Shown here: positions 21,137-32,079 of the stretch, piece after piece | How the letters are laid out: every line of letters starts with the position of its first letter | Position numbering within the stretch: position 1 is the first letter of the stretch | Assembly: GCF_027579695.1 (NCBI RefSeq) | Contig: NC_083586.1 | Coordinates: 7,440,001 to 7,504,000, forward strand | Length of the DNA stretch: 64,000 nt | Origin: Neoarius graeffei | Taxonomy: Eukaryota; Chordata; Actinopteri; Siluriformes; Ariidae | Direction of reading: 5' to 3' | The notes under the pieces: generated by a model | Databases searched by the model: none | Told to the model about the DNA's origin: nothing | What the model saw: only the letters and a program-made list of their open reading frames with translations | Position numbers and translations under genes: made by a program

Positions 21137-22710
21137 TAGTGCTTGAAAGTTTGTGAACCCTTTAGAATTTTCTATATTTCTGCATAAATATGACCAAAAA
21201 CATCATCAGATTTTCACACAAGTCTTAAAAGTAGAAGGAGAATCCAGTTAAACAAGTGAGACAAAAATATTATACTTGGTCATTTATTTATTGAGGAAAA
21301 TGATCCAATATTACATATCTGTGCATGGCAAAAGTATGTGAACCTCCAGGATTAGCAGTTAATTTGAAGGTGAAATTAGTCAGGTGTTTTCAATCAATGG
21401 GACAACAATCAGGTGTGAGTGGGCACCCGGTTTTATTTAAAGAACAGGGATCTATCGAAGCCATGCCATGATACACGTTTGTGGAAGTGTATCATGGCAT
21501 GAATAAAGGAGATTTCTGAGGACCTCAGAAAAAGCGTTGTTGATGCTCATCAGGCTAGAAAAGGTTACAAAACCATCTCTAAAGAGTTTGGACTCCACTG
21601 ATCCACAGTCAGACAGATTGTGTACAATTTGAGGAAATTCAAGATCATTGTTCCCCTCCCAGGAGTGGTCGACCAACACAGATCACTCCAAGATCAAGGC
21701 GAGTAATAGTCGGCGAGGTCAAAGAAGACCCCAGGGTAACTTGTGAGTAACTCTCACATTGGCTAATGTTAATGTTCATGAGTCCACCATCAGGAGAACA
21801 CTGAACAACAATGGTGTGCATGACAGGGTTGCAAGGAGAAAGCCACTGCTCTCCAAAACGAACATTACTGCTTATCTGCAGTTTGCTAAAGATCATGTGG
21901 GCAAACCAGAAGGCTATTGGAAAAATGTTTTGTGGATGGATGAAAGCAAAATAGAACTTTTTGGTTTAAATGAGAAGCATTATGTTTGGAGAAAGGAACA
22001 CACTGCATTCCAGCATAAGAACCTTATCCCATCTGTGAAACGTGGTGGTGGTATCGTGGTTTGGGCCAGGACAGCTTGCCATCATTGATGGAACAATGAA
22101 TTCTGAATTATACAGTACCAACGAATTCTAAGGGAAAATGTCAGAACATCTGTCCATGAACTGAATCTCAAGATTCATCTCAAGAAGGTGGGTCATGCAG
22201 CAAGGCAATGACCCTAAGCACACAAGTCATTCTACCAAAGAATGGTTAAAGAAGAATAAAGTTAATGTTTTGGAATGGCCAAGTCAAAGTCCTGACCTTA
22301 ATCCAAACTAAATGTTGTGGAAGGTCCTGAAGCGAGCAGTTCATGTGAGGAAACCCACAAACATCCCAGAGTTGGAGCTGTTCTGTACAGAGAAACATGC
22401 TAAAATTCCTTCAAGCCAGTGTGCAGGACTAATCAACAGTTACCAGAAACATTTAGTTAGTTATTGCTGCATTAGGGGGTCACACCAGATACTGAAAGCA
22501 AAGGTTCACATACTTTTGCCACTCACAGATATGTAATATTGGATCCTTTTCCTCAATAAATAAATGACCAAGTATAAAATGTTTGTCTCATTTTTTTAAC
22601 TGGGTTCTCTTTCTACTTTTAGGACTTGTGTGAAAATCTGATGTTTTAGGTCATATTTATGCAGAAATATCGAAAATTCTAAAGGGTTCACAAACTTTCA
22701 AGCACCACTG
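21137..22710 (+). mobile_element. Tc1-like transposon, family T, copy 2
   Basis: Same inverted ends as copy 1 (GTGCTTGAAAGTTTGTGAACC at the left, TTCAAGCACCACTG at the right). TA follows at 22711. The left border is slightly altered (AACTAGTGC for TACAGTGGTGC). It lies within the outer hAT element. Confidence 0.88.
21498..22495 (+). pseudogene. Tc1-like transposase T2 (decayed)
   Basis: The N-terminal half (VDAHQARKGYKTISKEFGLH, then a stop at about 21599) is broken by several frame changes. The best open part, 21759-22088, holds the second DNA-binding segment and the first catalytic Asp, VLWMDESKIELFG. A deletion near 22060 removes the region between GGGIVVW and the following block. The second Asp is in [15 protein letters not shown] sequence (QGN for QDN, about 22205), and the Glu position reads PN*MLWK (about 22305), so two catalytic residues are lost. 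Confidence 0.83.
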
Positions 22711-23052
22711 TATTATCATATTTATTAATTATAAAAATGACTATTCTGACCTCATGAGAATGCATGGAATGGGGAGATGATCAATTTGCTGATTACTGCA
22801 ATGCGACCTATGTTGGATCATGTATAAGACTTTGTAACATAGGCTACAGTTGGCAGTATACTTATGAAACAATATACTGTGTTTTCGGGGAAATGTGAGG
22901 TATAAGGAATTGGGTGAGTCCACTCTATGCAGTCCACTCTTTAGCTGCTCAGACATGGGTAGCACTTACAGCGTGCTCCTTAAAGTCACACACCCCTCCA
23001 TGTGCGATTGAAAAAGTTCGATGGCAAACTGTACAGTTTGCCTTGTATTTAT

Positions 23053-26000
23053 CAGTCCCACCAGGATTGCACAATGTTTTTTCGTGAATTATGCGATCAA
23101 AATCACTGATTTTGCGGCGGCATTTTCTCATTTTATGCGAAGAATTATGCGCCCCTTTTTTGTTGTTTTATTTACTTTTAAACGACATCAAAAAGTGAAT
23201 ACAGGCTTAATAAGACTAAATCACGACAGACAGGTTGAGAAACACTGTTTCCTTTTTATTTTTTTGCCAGAATCATTACTTTTCTACTGGAGTGTAAAAC
23301 CGAACTTAACCCAGTACTGAGTGATGCTAGATAATTATTAGTTATCCAAAACAAAAAAGACAAATGATTGGCAGTCTCTCAAATTCACAATACATAAGTG
23401 ATTCCCATCCCATCTGGACAATGAGAAAGGTCTAATGCTTTCCATAAGTCAAGAAACAAGAACACATTTTCACATGATGGCGCTGCATTGTGGGTGATTG
23501 TGGGTGCATTGGCATTTTTGTGACTCCTCAACACACTGAAGACAACATGAACAGACAACCGAACAATAGCAAAACGAAAAACATAGTCCCATGGGCATTT
23601 ACATGTCAATTTCATCATGTGGCTCTTCTGACTCAAAAAGACCACACTGAATTTTCTGGTTGTAGTAAAGGAAAACTAGAGCCTTCAGGTTGCTACATGA
23701 TGTTGACCGCCTCCTGTTGGACAGAACAAGTTTGTATATGCTGTTGCTGCGCTTGGCATCGGCTGAATTTGACACAGCATTCATGTACATCAAAGCCAAC
23801 TGGCTCATGCTTGGGAGCCTTTCTCGCAGACCAAGCCAAAACACATCAAGGTCGACAGTTCCACTGTCAGCAACTTGTAGTGCTTCTGGACCAAACTTGT
23901 TGAGGTAGTTGCTGAGCTCCTCACTTGGCACTGAATCGAAGCCAGGGATGGCATTGTAGCTTTTTGGGCAAGTTGGCATGAAAGGAATGCATTTTGGTTG
24001 GAAGACCCTGACCTGTTTCAAAAACTCAATCCCAGGTTGTCCGTTGGACATGTATTTTGTAACCTTTTCTTCAGCTGCACTGAATGCTTCCTCAACCTGC
24101 CTGAGAATTTCTGACTTTTGCACCCCAGTCAAGGGAAACTGAGAGAAGTACTCAGCACAAACATCTTCATGGAGCGCTTTGTTTGCTGCTAGGTTCATCT
24201 GCAAGTCTTCAAGGTAATTAAACACCTTCGTTGTGACGGGGGTTCTGCTTTGGAAAACATCGAACAGTTGCAACATCACCTTGCACTTGTCTGAAATGAT
24301 TCTCAACTGGATTTGTCGACACTGGACTTGGACAGGATCTTCGAATACTTCATGAAGTTTTTCCACTGACATTGGGGCACTACGACCACAAACCTGAAGG
24401 ATTAAAAGGAAAAAAGACAAAAGGATGTGATGAGATTAAACAAATAAAGCTGATGTAAATTTCACCTGTTTCATTACTATTATCTGAGTATTGGGAGCAG
24501 CAGGGCCTATGGAATTGATGGATAATGATTATTAATACTGGGACAATGAGACATAACACAAGCAGCCTAGCACATGGGTCCCAAACAATACGCCTCTATA
24601 CATTTTTAATCACTTAGGTATTTTAGCTTTTTTCACAGCAGTGTTAATGTTACATGGCAAATTTACATGATGAATTTACTTTTGTGCCTACCTGCATTTC
24701 TGACTGAAGAAACTCTCGGTAGAAAGAGAAGTGTCTTGCGTGGTATTCTGCTGCACAGAACCAGGAGTTCCAATGGGTAGCACAGGGATTGGGTGCCATT
24801 GTTGCCTTGGAGCCTTCCATTTTGGCTGCCAAGTGGGACAGGTATCTTCTTTTTCGTCCTCCTGCCATGTAGAACATCTGACTAAAGTGCATCATGAATG
24901 CATTGAGTTCAGTGAAAGGCTTGCGGAAAGCACCTCCAATCAAATTCATGATGTGTGCCGTGCAGGTTATGTGAATGGACTGTGGAAACAAAGACTTCAA
25001 AGCTTCGCGATAAGCTTTCAGCATGTATGCTGCATTGTCTGTGTCAAACACGATGACATTTTCATTGGCGATGTCAAACTCCTGCAGTGTTTTTACCACA
25101 GACATGGACACAGTGGAATGGTTGCACACATCCCAAAAAATGGTGTTGGCCAGGTAAGCTACAATTCTTCCAGATGGGCCTTTCTCCAGGGGCGCAAGCA
25201 AAATGTTGAGAACACACCTTCCCTCAACATCAGGTGTCTCATCAAATATGACTGCGACATGTTTCCCAGATACCCTTTTCTTTAATTCAGACTTCTCCTT
25301 TGCATAAAGATCTCCCAGGTACTTTTCCTGCAGCTGGTGAGACCTTGGAATGCTCCCTCCATTTATTACTTTTTCTGACAGGAATGGTCTCACCAGGGGA
25401 TGGTCCGTCTTTGATAGTGGAATATTGAGTGCGGTGCACATGCGGACCCAGTCTTCACAAGTCTGCAAAAATACCAAAATACAAAATTTGAGTGATTTTA
25501 GTCCACTTCACCACACAAATCACTGCTTCAACCATCTGCCATATATTCATTCATTATTTTAAATTAACTTTGGTAAATGGAGTAGAATGCCTCTCAATCC
25601 TGAACAGGAAAACTTATTTCTTTAATTAATTCACTCATTCATTCAGCTCCAGACACACCATCGGTGCCTGCACAGGTATGTGTTGGAGCTGTGTCTGAGT
25701 GCCCGTGAATGAGGGGGAGACAGACAAATGAAGAGAACAACAGTCATTTGTAGGTGTTGTATGACGGACCATTTTTTAAAACCATGAATAGGACTGATGT
25801 TTTCTCTTGCCAATCTATTTTTATTTTTCTGACGGCTGGTCGCAGAGGTATGACTTCAAGTGCATTTTAGTCATGGCACTGAGTAGACCTAGGCTAAGTC
25901 GCTCCAGCCGTCTAAGTTCCATCATGTATACAGCCACATGAAAATCTTGCGGATGTTATAGACATAAACAGCGGCGTTCATGCGCCATACTGTTGTGCGA

Positions 26001-26745
26001 ATTTATGATCAGTCATGTTACATTTGTATGCCAAAACGCATGCAAACGTTCCATTTCAAGAGCTAGCATTACCTCGATTGACCCCAAACGAGCTCGCTAG
26101 CAACAGACCATCACACTTAGTGGACGCTTTTTAAACCCAAAGCGACTTCGACAATTGTTTACAAATAGTTATCAAAACCTCAATTCTAGACCTTATATGA
26201 CAATAACATTGTGTCTTACCTGTACACGTTCAGCTGTTGCCACCATTGTTCTGTTTTCTGATGATTCTGTCATTGTCATTTGTCTTTGCCTTCTGGACCG
26301 CCAACTCTCTTCAGCCTTCAGGTGCTTCTGGCCTAATAAGTGGTGTTCTATAGTTGACTTTCGGCGATGGTCTAGTACTTTGTTACATGGGCTACAAAAT
26401 AATTTTCCCCCACTGGCATGTAAAATCGAGGGATATTGCTTCGCTCGGTCACTTGCTGATATAAATGACGGCAGGTGCGACTTGTTAGTCGCCATGACTA
26501 ACGATTGTTCCAATCCTTTCACGTGTGAGTGTGTGCGCATGCGTGAAAATGAAATGATCAGTGAAAATGGCTGCGCACACGACCGATGATGTCACTTTTC
26601 CCCACAATGCTGCCAGTAGATTGTGTTATTTTGCGATAATTATGCGACATAGGAGGAAATATGCAGCCTCGCGGAAATATGCGGCATATGGCTGATTACG
26701 CATGAATCCACGCGATCGCAGAATCGCGAAAAACTGGGGGGACTG
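23053..26745 (-). mobile_element. Inner hAT element with open transposase gene
   Basis: Inverted ends CAGTCCCACCAGGATTGC (23053) and, read inward from the right, CAGTCCCCCCAGTTTTTCGCG (26745). A 6-bp duplication ATTTAT flanks both sides (23047-23052 and 26746-26751). It lies in the zinc-finger exon of the outer hAT. It contains one minus-strand gene of three exons (23599-26495) plus short 5' and 3' regions. A 993-bp MITE at 31081-32073 has related ends and also a 6-bp duplication, so this family has produced non-autonomous copies nearby. Confidence 0.85.
23599..26495 (-). CDS. hAT transposase (CGGBP1-like), three exons
   Basis: Exons: 26220-26495 (start MATNKSHLPSF, G at -3 and +4; an upstream ATG at 26540 is in frame), 24692-25462 and 23599-24393. 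All junctions are phase 0, with canonical ends: donor GTAAGA after exon 1, acceptor TTTTTGCAG, donor GTAGGC after exon 2, acceptor CCTTCAG. The spliced product would be 613 residues with no stop. Domains: a BED/CGGBP1-like zinc finger (LFCSPCNKVLDHRRKSTIEH), an RNase H-like core with Asp in VIFDETPDVEG and VFDTDNAAYML, the CX2H motif ITCTAHIMNL, the conserved Trp in ATHWNSWF, and the C-terminal hAT dimerisation block (LPSMSQLALMYMNAVSNSAD). The position of the catalytic Glu in the usual ERxFS motif reads AKRSNS, so Lys replaces Glu. It may be a recently disabled transposase or a DNA-binding-only protein. Splicing is inferred, not observed. Confidence 0.8.
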
Positions 26746-27172
26746 ATTTATCGCCAGGCATGGGGCTGACCCACTGGTACTCTGTCTCCCATTCAGCCCT
26801 ATACCTTGATAGCCTCTTGCATTTCACGGGAGACTTGAAGACATAATTTTAAAACAGCAAGTGAGGCGCTACTGCTTTAACTGTACAAGGCAACCGCTGA
26901 TACAGACCTCATGTGATGTGCAATTTCACACAGCATGCAGAGCTTGTTGGTCAGAAACTCAGCACTGAAATTAAACAACTTCACTTGTAGGTTTGATTTT
27001 ACTTGATAGTGTTATTTTCAACATTCTGAAGACCAAGTCTAGGCTATGAAATGATGTGTCCGAAAATACGGGACAAATCATGTCCCATATTGCTTTAATA
27101 CAGGACGCAGTATTTTTTGTTAAAATACAGGATCCTGTATTACATAGGACAGGTGGCAACCCTACACTCAAC

Positions 27173-27298
27173 TAAGGAAAGAGAAATGACAGTTGATCAT
27201 TACTTTAAGACATCAAGTGTCTTAATTTAAAAAAAGTAAAAAAAAAAAAAAAAATCCATTGAACTCGAAGGTGTGTCCAAACTTTTGACTGGTACTAT
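27173..27298 (+). mobile_element. Tc1-like remnant, right piece
   Basis: It continues the remnant at 20610-20665 and ends GGTGTGTCCAAACTTTTGAC then TGGTACTATA, a familiar Tc1-type terminus. A run of A bases lies at 27238-27254. Most of the transposase region is deleted. Confidence 0.65.
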
Positions 27299-27879
27299 AA
27301 ACAATTCAGAAAAATTCCAACATCCAAATGAAATATTACATCACTGTCGTGTTATCAGTTTAGACTGATATGATGATTTCTGTACTGGTCACACACTTCA
27401 ATACAGCTTTGTTACATTAGCAGCAAAAATTCATCAGTGCTTGGTGAGAGATATTAAAATCCAAACACATCTTGTCAGGATTTGTTTTTCACACCAGGAG
27501 AGATGAAAGCAAATGGACAGTGTGGTTATTCAGCTGTTATGGGCTGGTGGCCATGTTGGCATGGCAATGAGTGACAGTGGCCTTTTTCCCCTCTAATTCC
27601 AGCTATTATGAACTGCTGTGGAACAGGTACTCTTTCAGTAAACACAATTATCCATGATTCAGCATCTCATGTCCTCCCTGACAGACAGCACACTGAATTC
27701 TGAGAGACTACTCTGATTATTTAGACATGGAAATTGCTCCTGTCACTCAGATTGCAAGTGTTAATGCATTATTCATGATCAACCTGTTACTCTTTTTACA
27801 TCAAACTGCAGAACAGGACAAATTTGATTTATATGGGGGCAACTTCACCTGTTCTCCTCCCCCCGCCATCTCATCCCAT
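27299..27879. other. No recognisable feature
   Basis: About 580 bp of apparently unique sequence. No open frame with known motifs, no inverted ends and no strong tandem repeat. Confidence 0.5.
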
Positions 27880-28129
27880 CCTATCCCCAATCTTCAACTA
27901 TCATGTTTGGGTGACCCTCTGATTCCTGTTCTTGGCTGACAAGTGTGGAACCCAATGTGGTCTTCATCTGTTTGAGCTCTTCCGCTTCAAGGTTTGCATC
28001 TGAGATGCTTTTCTGTTTACTATGGTTGACAAGCATTATTTCAATTATTCTTTCAACTAGAACCAGCTCTGTCATTCTCTTCTGAGCTCTCAGATTAACA
28101 AGGTGTTTCCACCCACAAAACATGATATA
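27880..28129 (-). mobile_element. Tc1-like coding remnant, part 1
   Basis: The phrases GTTCTTGGCTGACAAGTGTG and TGGTCTTCATCTG are diverged versions of a Tc1-like family seen again at 60420-60520. It is interrupted at a TA by the DD37E element and resumes at 29694 with CACTCTGTGTAAACTCGAGA and CCCAGGAGATCAGCAG, the helix-turn-helix coding part. Confidence 0.55.
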
Positions 28130-29691
28130 CACGGAGTGCAGAATTATTAGGCAAGTTGTATTTTTGAGGATTAGTTTTATTATTGAACAACAACTATGTT
28201 CTCAATCAAACAAAAAGACTCATAAATATCAAAGCTGAATATGTATGGAAGTTAGAGTGGGGTGTTTTTAGTTTTGGCCATTTTAGGAGAATATGTATGT
28301 GTTCAGGTAACTTTCACTGTGCAGAATTATTAGGCAACTTAATAAAAACCAAATGTGTAGCCATTTCACTTATTTATTTTCACCAGGTACACTGATATGA
28401 CAACTCCAGATTTGCAAATAAACATATCTGACATTCAAACACAAAACAAAAACAAAATCAGTGACCAATATAGCCACCCTTCTTCATGAGGACACTCAAA
28501 AGCCTTCCATCCATAGATTCTGTCAATTTCTTTATCTGTTCACGACCAACATTGTGTGCAGCAGCAACCACGGCCTCCCAGACGCTGTTCAGAGAGGTGT
28601 ACTGTTTTCCCTCTTTGTAGACCTCACATTTTATAATGGACCACAGGTTCTCTATGGGGTTTAGGTCAGGTGAACAAGGGGGCCATGTCATTATTTTTTT
28701 CACCTTTCAGACCTTTACTGGCTAGCCACGCAGTGGAGTATTTGGACGCATGAGATGGAGCGTTATCCTGCATGAAAATCATGTTCTTCTTGAAAGATGC
28801 TGACTTTTTCCTATACCACTGCTTGAAGGTTTCTTCCAGGAACTGGCAGTAGGTCTGGGAGTTGAGTTTGAGTCCATCCTCAACTCAAAAAGGTCCAACA
28901 AGCTCGTCTTTGATGATACCAGCCCATAGCAGTACTCCACCTCCACCTTGCTGGCGTCCGAGTCGGAGTGGAGCTCTGTGCCCATTACTGATCCAGCCAC
29001 AGGCCCATTCATCTGGCCCATCAAGAGTCACTCTCATCTCATCAGACCACAGCACCTTAGAAAAATCAGTCTTAAGATATTTCTTGGCCCAGTCTTGACA
29101 TTTTATCTTGTGTGCCTTACTCAGTGGTGGTCGTTTTTCAGCCTTCCTTACCTTGGCCATGTCCCTCAGTATTGCACACCTTGTACTCTTTGACACTCCA
29201 GGAATGTTGCAACTCTGGAATATGGCAGAACTGGATGCTAATGGCTGCTTGTTAGCTTCACGCTTGATTTTCCGCAGATCATGTGCAGTTATTTTGCGCC
29301 TTTTTTTTCCCCACACGCTTCTTTCGACCCTGTTGACTATTTGCAATGAAACGCTTGATTGTTCGGTGATCACGTTTCAACATCTTCGCAATTTCAAGAG
29401 TGCTGCATCCGTCTGCAAGACATCTCACAATTTTATACTTTTCAAAGTCTGTCAGATCTCTCTTCTGACTCATTTTGCCAGAGGAAAAGAGGTTGCCTAA
29501 TAATTATGCACACCTGATATAGGGTGTTGATGTCATTAGACCACACCCCCTCTCATTACACAGATGCACAGCACCTGATATACTTAATTGGTAGTAGGCT
29601 TTCAAGCCTAAACAGCTTGGAGTGGGACAACATGCATTAAAAGGATGTTGTGGTCAAAATACTCACTTGCCTAATAATTCTGCACTCAGTG
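28130..29691 (-). mobile_element. Tc1-like DD37E transposon
   Basis: Inverted ends CACGGAGTGCAGAATTATTAGG and CCTAATAATTCTGCACTCAGTG, with TA on both sides (28128-28129, 29692-29693). Length 1562 bp with a single minus-strand transposase gene. The terminal motif GCAGAATTATTAGGCAA recurs internally at 28320, giving two direct repeats at each end, as in IR/DR-type Tc1 elements. Confidence 0.9.
28458..29473 (-). pseudogene. DD37E transposase (two to three frameshifts)
   Basis: The start is MSQKRDLTDFEKYKIVRCLA (29473). Helix-turn-helix STLEIAKMLKRDHRTIKRFI follows, then a frameshift near 29310 at an A/T run (KKRVGKK). The next open block, 28885-29373, contains SKVLWSDEMRVTLDGPDEWA with the first Asp. 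MQDNAPSHASKYSTAWLA gives the second Asp (about 28765), then an extra A in a homopolymer near 28692 shifts the frame before MTWPPCSPDLNPIENLWSII, which has the Glu. Correcting only that homopolymer count gives 37 residues between second Asp and Glu, the spacing reported for the TRT/DD37E group. Damage is light, which suggests a rather young insertion. Confidence 0.85.
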
Positions 29692-29693
29692 TA

Positions 29694-29826
29694 TATTTAT
29701 TGTGTGTGTGAAATATTTTTACCACTCTGTGTAAACTCGAGACTGTGAAATCCCAGGAGATCAGCAGTTTCTCAAATACTCAAACCAGTGCATCTGACAC
29801 CAGGAGCCATGCCAAATCATTCACTT
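29694..29826 (-). mobile_element. Tc1-like coding remnant, part 2
   Basis: This continues 27880-28129. CTCTGTGTAAACTCGAGACTG and CCCAGGAGATCAGCAGTTTC match the family at 60640-60700, which encodes the helix-turn-helix part of a Tc1-like transposase on the minus strand. Confidence 0.55.
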
Positions 29827-30620
29827 TGTCCAAAATCACTCATTATGTAGTGGACTATATAGTAAGTTTACCATTTTGTAGTGCTGTCTGAATGTGTAGT
29901 GAGAATTATTACACCCTATATAGTGGACTCATAGGCTCCCACAGTGTATTGTGAATAGTGTGCAACCGCTGCAACCAAGCAATCTGTACCATCGGGCATT
30001 GTGTTCGCACTGAAAGAAAAGCTGTTTCATAAGGACCGTTAAGTATTTTAGATTGAGTATAGCAGTAGTTTGTTTTTCCTTATGACAGTGGGTATGAGAC
30101 AAACTTAAGTTGTGGTGTGAAAATGGCAATAATTTTGTAGTGTGTTGAGGTGAATGGACAGAGGAAGAAACACATTATAAATGGACATTCAAATACAATT
30201 AAAATAATAAAAGAATAGAAAATAAGCTAAACTAACATAAAATGAAAGAAAAAAGTTAGTGAGAAATTAATCAAAAGCCTCAAATTTGATTTAATAATGG
30301 GCAGCGGCAAAGAAGAAAGTATTCAGCCTTGACTTAAAAGAACTGAAAGATGAAGTAGACAAAGTACCTTGTATTTATTAATGTGGGAAATATGCTCAGT
30401 AAATACTTATCACAAAAATACATGCATATATTTTATTTTGAAATCCCACCAGCTGATTGATCTGGCACGTTTTAATTGTGCGACAGTAATGATGTAAATA
30501 ACAGCACAGCAGAGTGGTGTCCAAAAGTGTTTTTTTTTTTTCATTTTACCAATGCGCATACTACATAGAATTTCTTAGACTGAGAGTATGGAGTAGTGAA
30601 TGAATGATTTCAGACACAGC
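29827..30620. mobile_element. Putative MITE
   Basis: The left end, TGTCCAAAATCACTCATTATG then TAGTGGAC, is the imperfect inverse of the right end, GTAGTGAATGAATGATTTCAG then ACACAG. Just inside the left end is the CCCTATATAGTGGACTC motif common in fish MITEs of this kind. Superfamily not determined, and no target duplication seen. Confidence 0.45.
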
Positions 30621-31074
30621 TTCTGAGATGGGTGTGGTCAAGCATCGGCTGTGGATGGCGAGGAGCCAAGTTGAACCAGCAGGTAATATGCGACAAGGTA
30701 CATCTGTCTAATTACTGGCTGTCTATTAACATGTCTGTGTGTCTTTAAGTTAGCCAGTCCCAAGAGAGAGCTGTATCTCCCCACATGGTTGTCTGTGCAC
30801 GAACACTAAAAGCACTGAAATGTGCATAAAGTAAAAGCGCACCTTGAATTGCAGCACCTGTCTCCAGTTCCTCCTCATGCACTCTCATAAAGTTAAAATG
30901 GTGGACTATGAACAGAGGATTTCTCACACAAGTACAAAATTGATTTAAAATTGTTTAATTCTGCACTGTAAAACAGTAACATTAACAGTAGAACACTAGC
31001 AGCAGCTTTACCTGTAAAGTACTGTATTTTTACTACTTTTGTAATCATAATGCAATCAACATTTACAGTATAGT
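30621..31074. other. Spacer with repeat traces
   Basis: No coding motif. The segment near 30960-31030 (CACTGTAAAACAGTAAC... ACTGTATTTTTACTA) looks like part of a MITE that resumes after the hAT-type MITE at 32080 (GGATCCTACTGTATTTCTAG). Confidence 0.4.
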
Positions 31075-31080
31075 AATGTT

Positions 31081-32073
31081 CAGACCCTCCAGGATTTCGC
31101 GATGTTGCGATTTGCAACTTCAACGCGAATTCAGGGCGGTGTTGCAATTATATCCAATCACCGCAACTTTCCCGCAAATTTGACCAATCATTGGTGACGT
31201 CGACAAACTACCTTCCGCCTTACTTCTGTGTAGACGTTCAAGAGAAGCAGAATGTGCGCAGTGTTGCCAGATTGGGCTGGAAAACGTCAGCAGTATCTGG
31301 CAACACTGCATGTGCGAATCAGTGTTTATGTAGGCTTAAATTCTGTTACTGAAAGTGTGTTATATTTACAGTGAAGGACTGTGTGCACTTTACATTATTT
31401 TTTTACTTAATACAAGAAATTAATGGATGCCAACATTTTTGCCAAAATGGTATTTTATTTTCCATTGTTTTGGCAGCTTCAGCATCATACTGTGAGATTC
31501 TGTTCAAATTGTTTTTTTCTTCTATGAAGCCTGAGCCATTTATTTTATTAGTTTATAATTATTGTTTAATTTAGTCTTCAGGAGAGACTGCCTGCACACA
31601 GTACTAGTATTAATAGTGGTTTTTTTTTCCTTACATGAAAGCTGAGGCATTTATATTATATTTTAAGGTAACTTCATGTGATGCTGTGAGGTTCTGTGCA
31701 CTTTAACTTTTGAACCAACAGATGCATTTGGATAAGTAAAGCCTATTTTTCTGCATTTTTGTAGTCCTGGTAATCTTTTATATTGGTAAAGTTGTTTATA
31801 GGACCATTTCTTAGTGTCTTTGTTTTTTTAATCAATAGTTTTTCAGTAATAACTTAATATTTAACATATCACTCAATTTTAATCACAAAAAGAGAAAATC
31901 GCAACAATTTCTCGCAACTTTCACTTCCTCCCGCAATGTAATCGCAACAAAAACCTAAAAAACACCGCAACTTTCATCGCAATTTTTTGGAACCCCCACC
32001 CCCACCCCCGCAACATCAGACATTTTAGCCCGCAACAATCACAAAAAAGGCGCGCAAAATCCTGGGGGGACTG
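31081..32073. mobile_element. hAT-type MITE related to the inner hAT
   Basis: Ends CAGACCCTCCAGGATTTCGCG (31081) and, inverted, CAGTCCCCCCAGGATTTTGCG (32073). The 6-bp duplication AATGTT is identical on both sides (31075-31080, 32074-32079). After the ends come GATGTTGCGATT-type repeats, similar to the sequence inside the right end of the inner hAT (GATTCTGCGATCGCG). There is no coding capacity. It is most simply a non-autonomous derivative of the 23053-26745 family. Confidence 0.83.
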
Positions 32074-32079
32074 AATGTT

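Larger units (their letters stand above)
22960..26870 (-). pseudogene. Outer hAT zinc-finger exon, split by the inner hAT
   Basis: On the minus strand one half lies at 26752-26870 (YRAEWETEYQWVSPMPGD) and the other at 22975-23052 (KYKANCTVCHRTFSIAHGG, then VCDFKEHA). Together they form a BED-like zinc finger with CX2C and a downstream His, of the kind at the N-terminus of hAT transposases. The inner element inserted between Asp and Lys, and the shared ATTTAT is duplicated. After KEHA comes GTAAGT, a good splice donor, so an intron may follow. No catalytic exon of this element is found. Confidence 0.72.
20666..27164 (-). mobile_element. Outer hAT-like transposon
   Basis: Terminal inverted repeats TAGGGTTGCCACCT (20666-20679) and AGGTGGCAACCCTA (27151-27164) match over 14 bp. 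They are flanked by an 8-bp target duplication, CACTTAAC (20658-20665) and CACTCAAC (27165-27172), with one difference. Eight-base duplications are the hAT signature. About 1.6 kb of its 6.5 kb is a Tc1 (21137-22710) and 3.7 kb is a second transposon (23053-26745), leaving about 1.2 kb of its own. That contains a BED-type zinc finger exon but no catalytic domain, so it is a non-autonomous or decayed element. Confidence 0.85.

Noticed and set aside
23599..26540. A host CGGBP1-like gene
   Set aside because: The gene lies wholly within inverted ends flanked by a 6-bp duplication and has RNase H and hAT dimerisation parts, so it is a transposase gene; domestication would need extra evidence.
26155..26589. 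A 144-codon plus-strand protein
   Set aside because: It is antisense to exon 1 of the inner hAT gene and spans its intron boundary.
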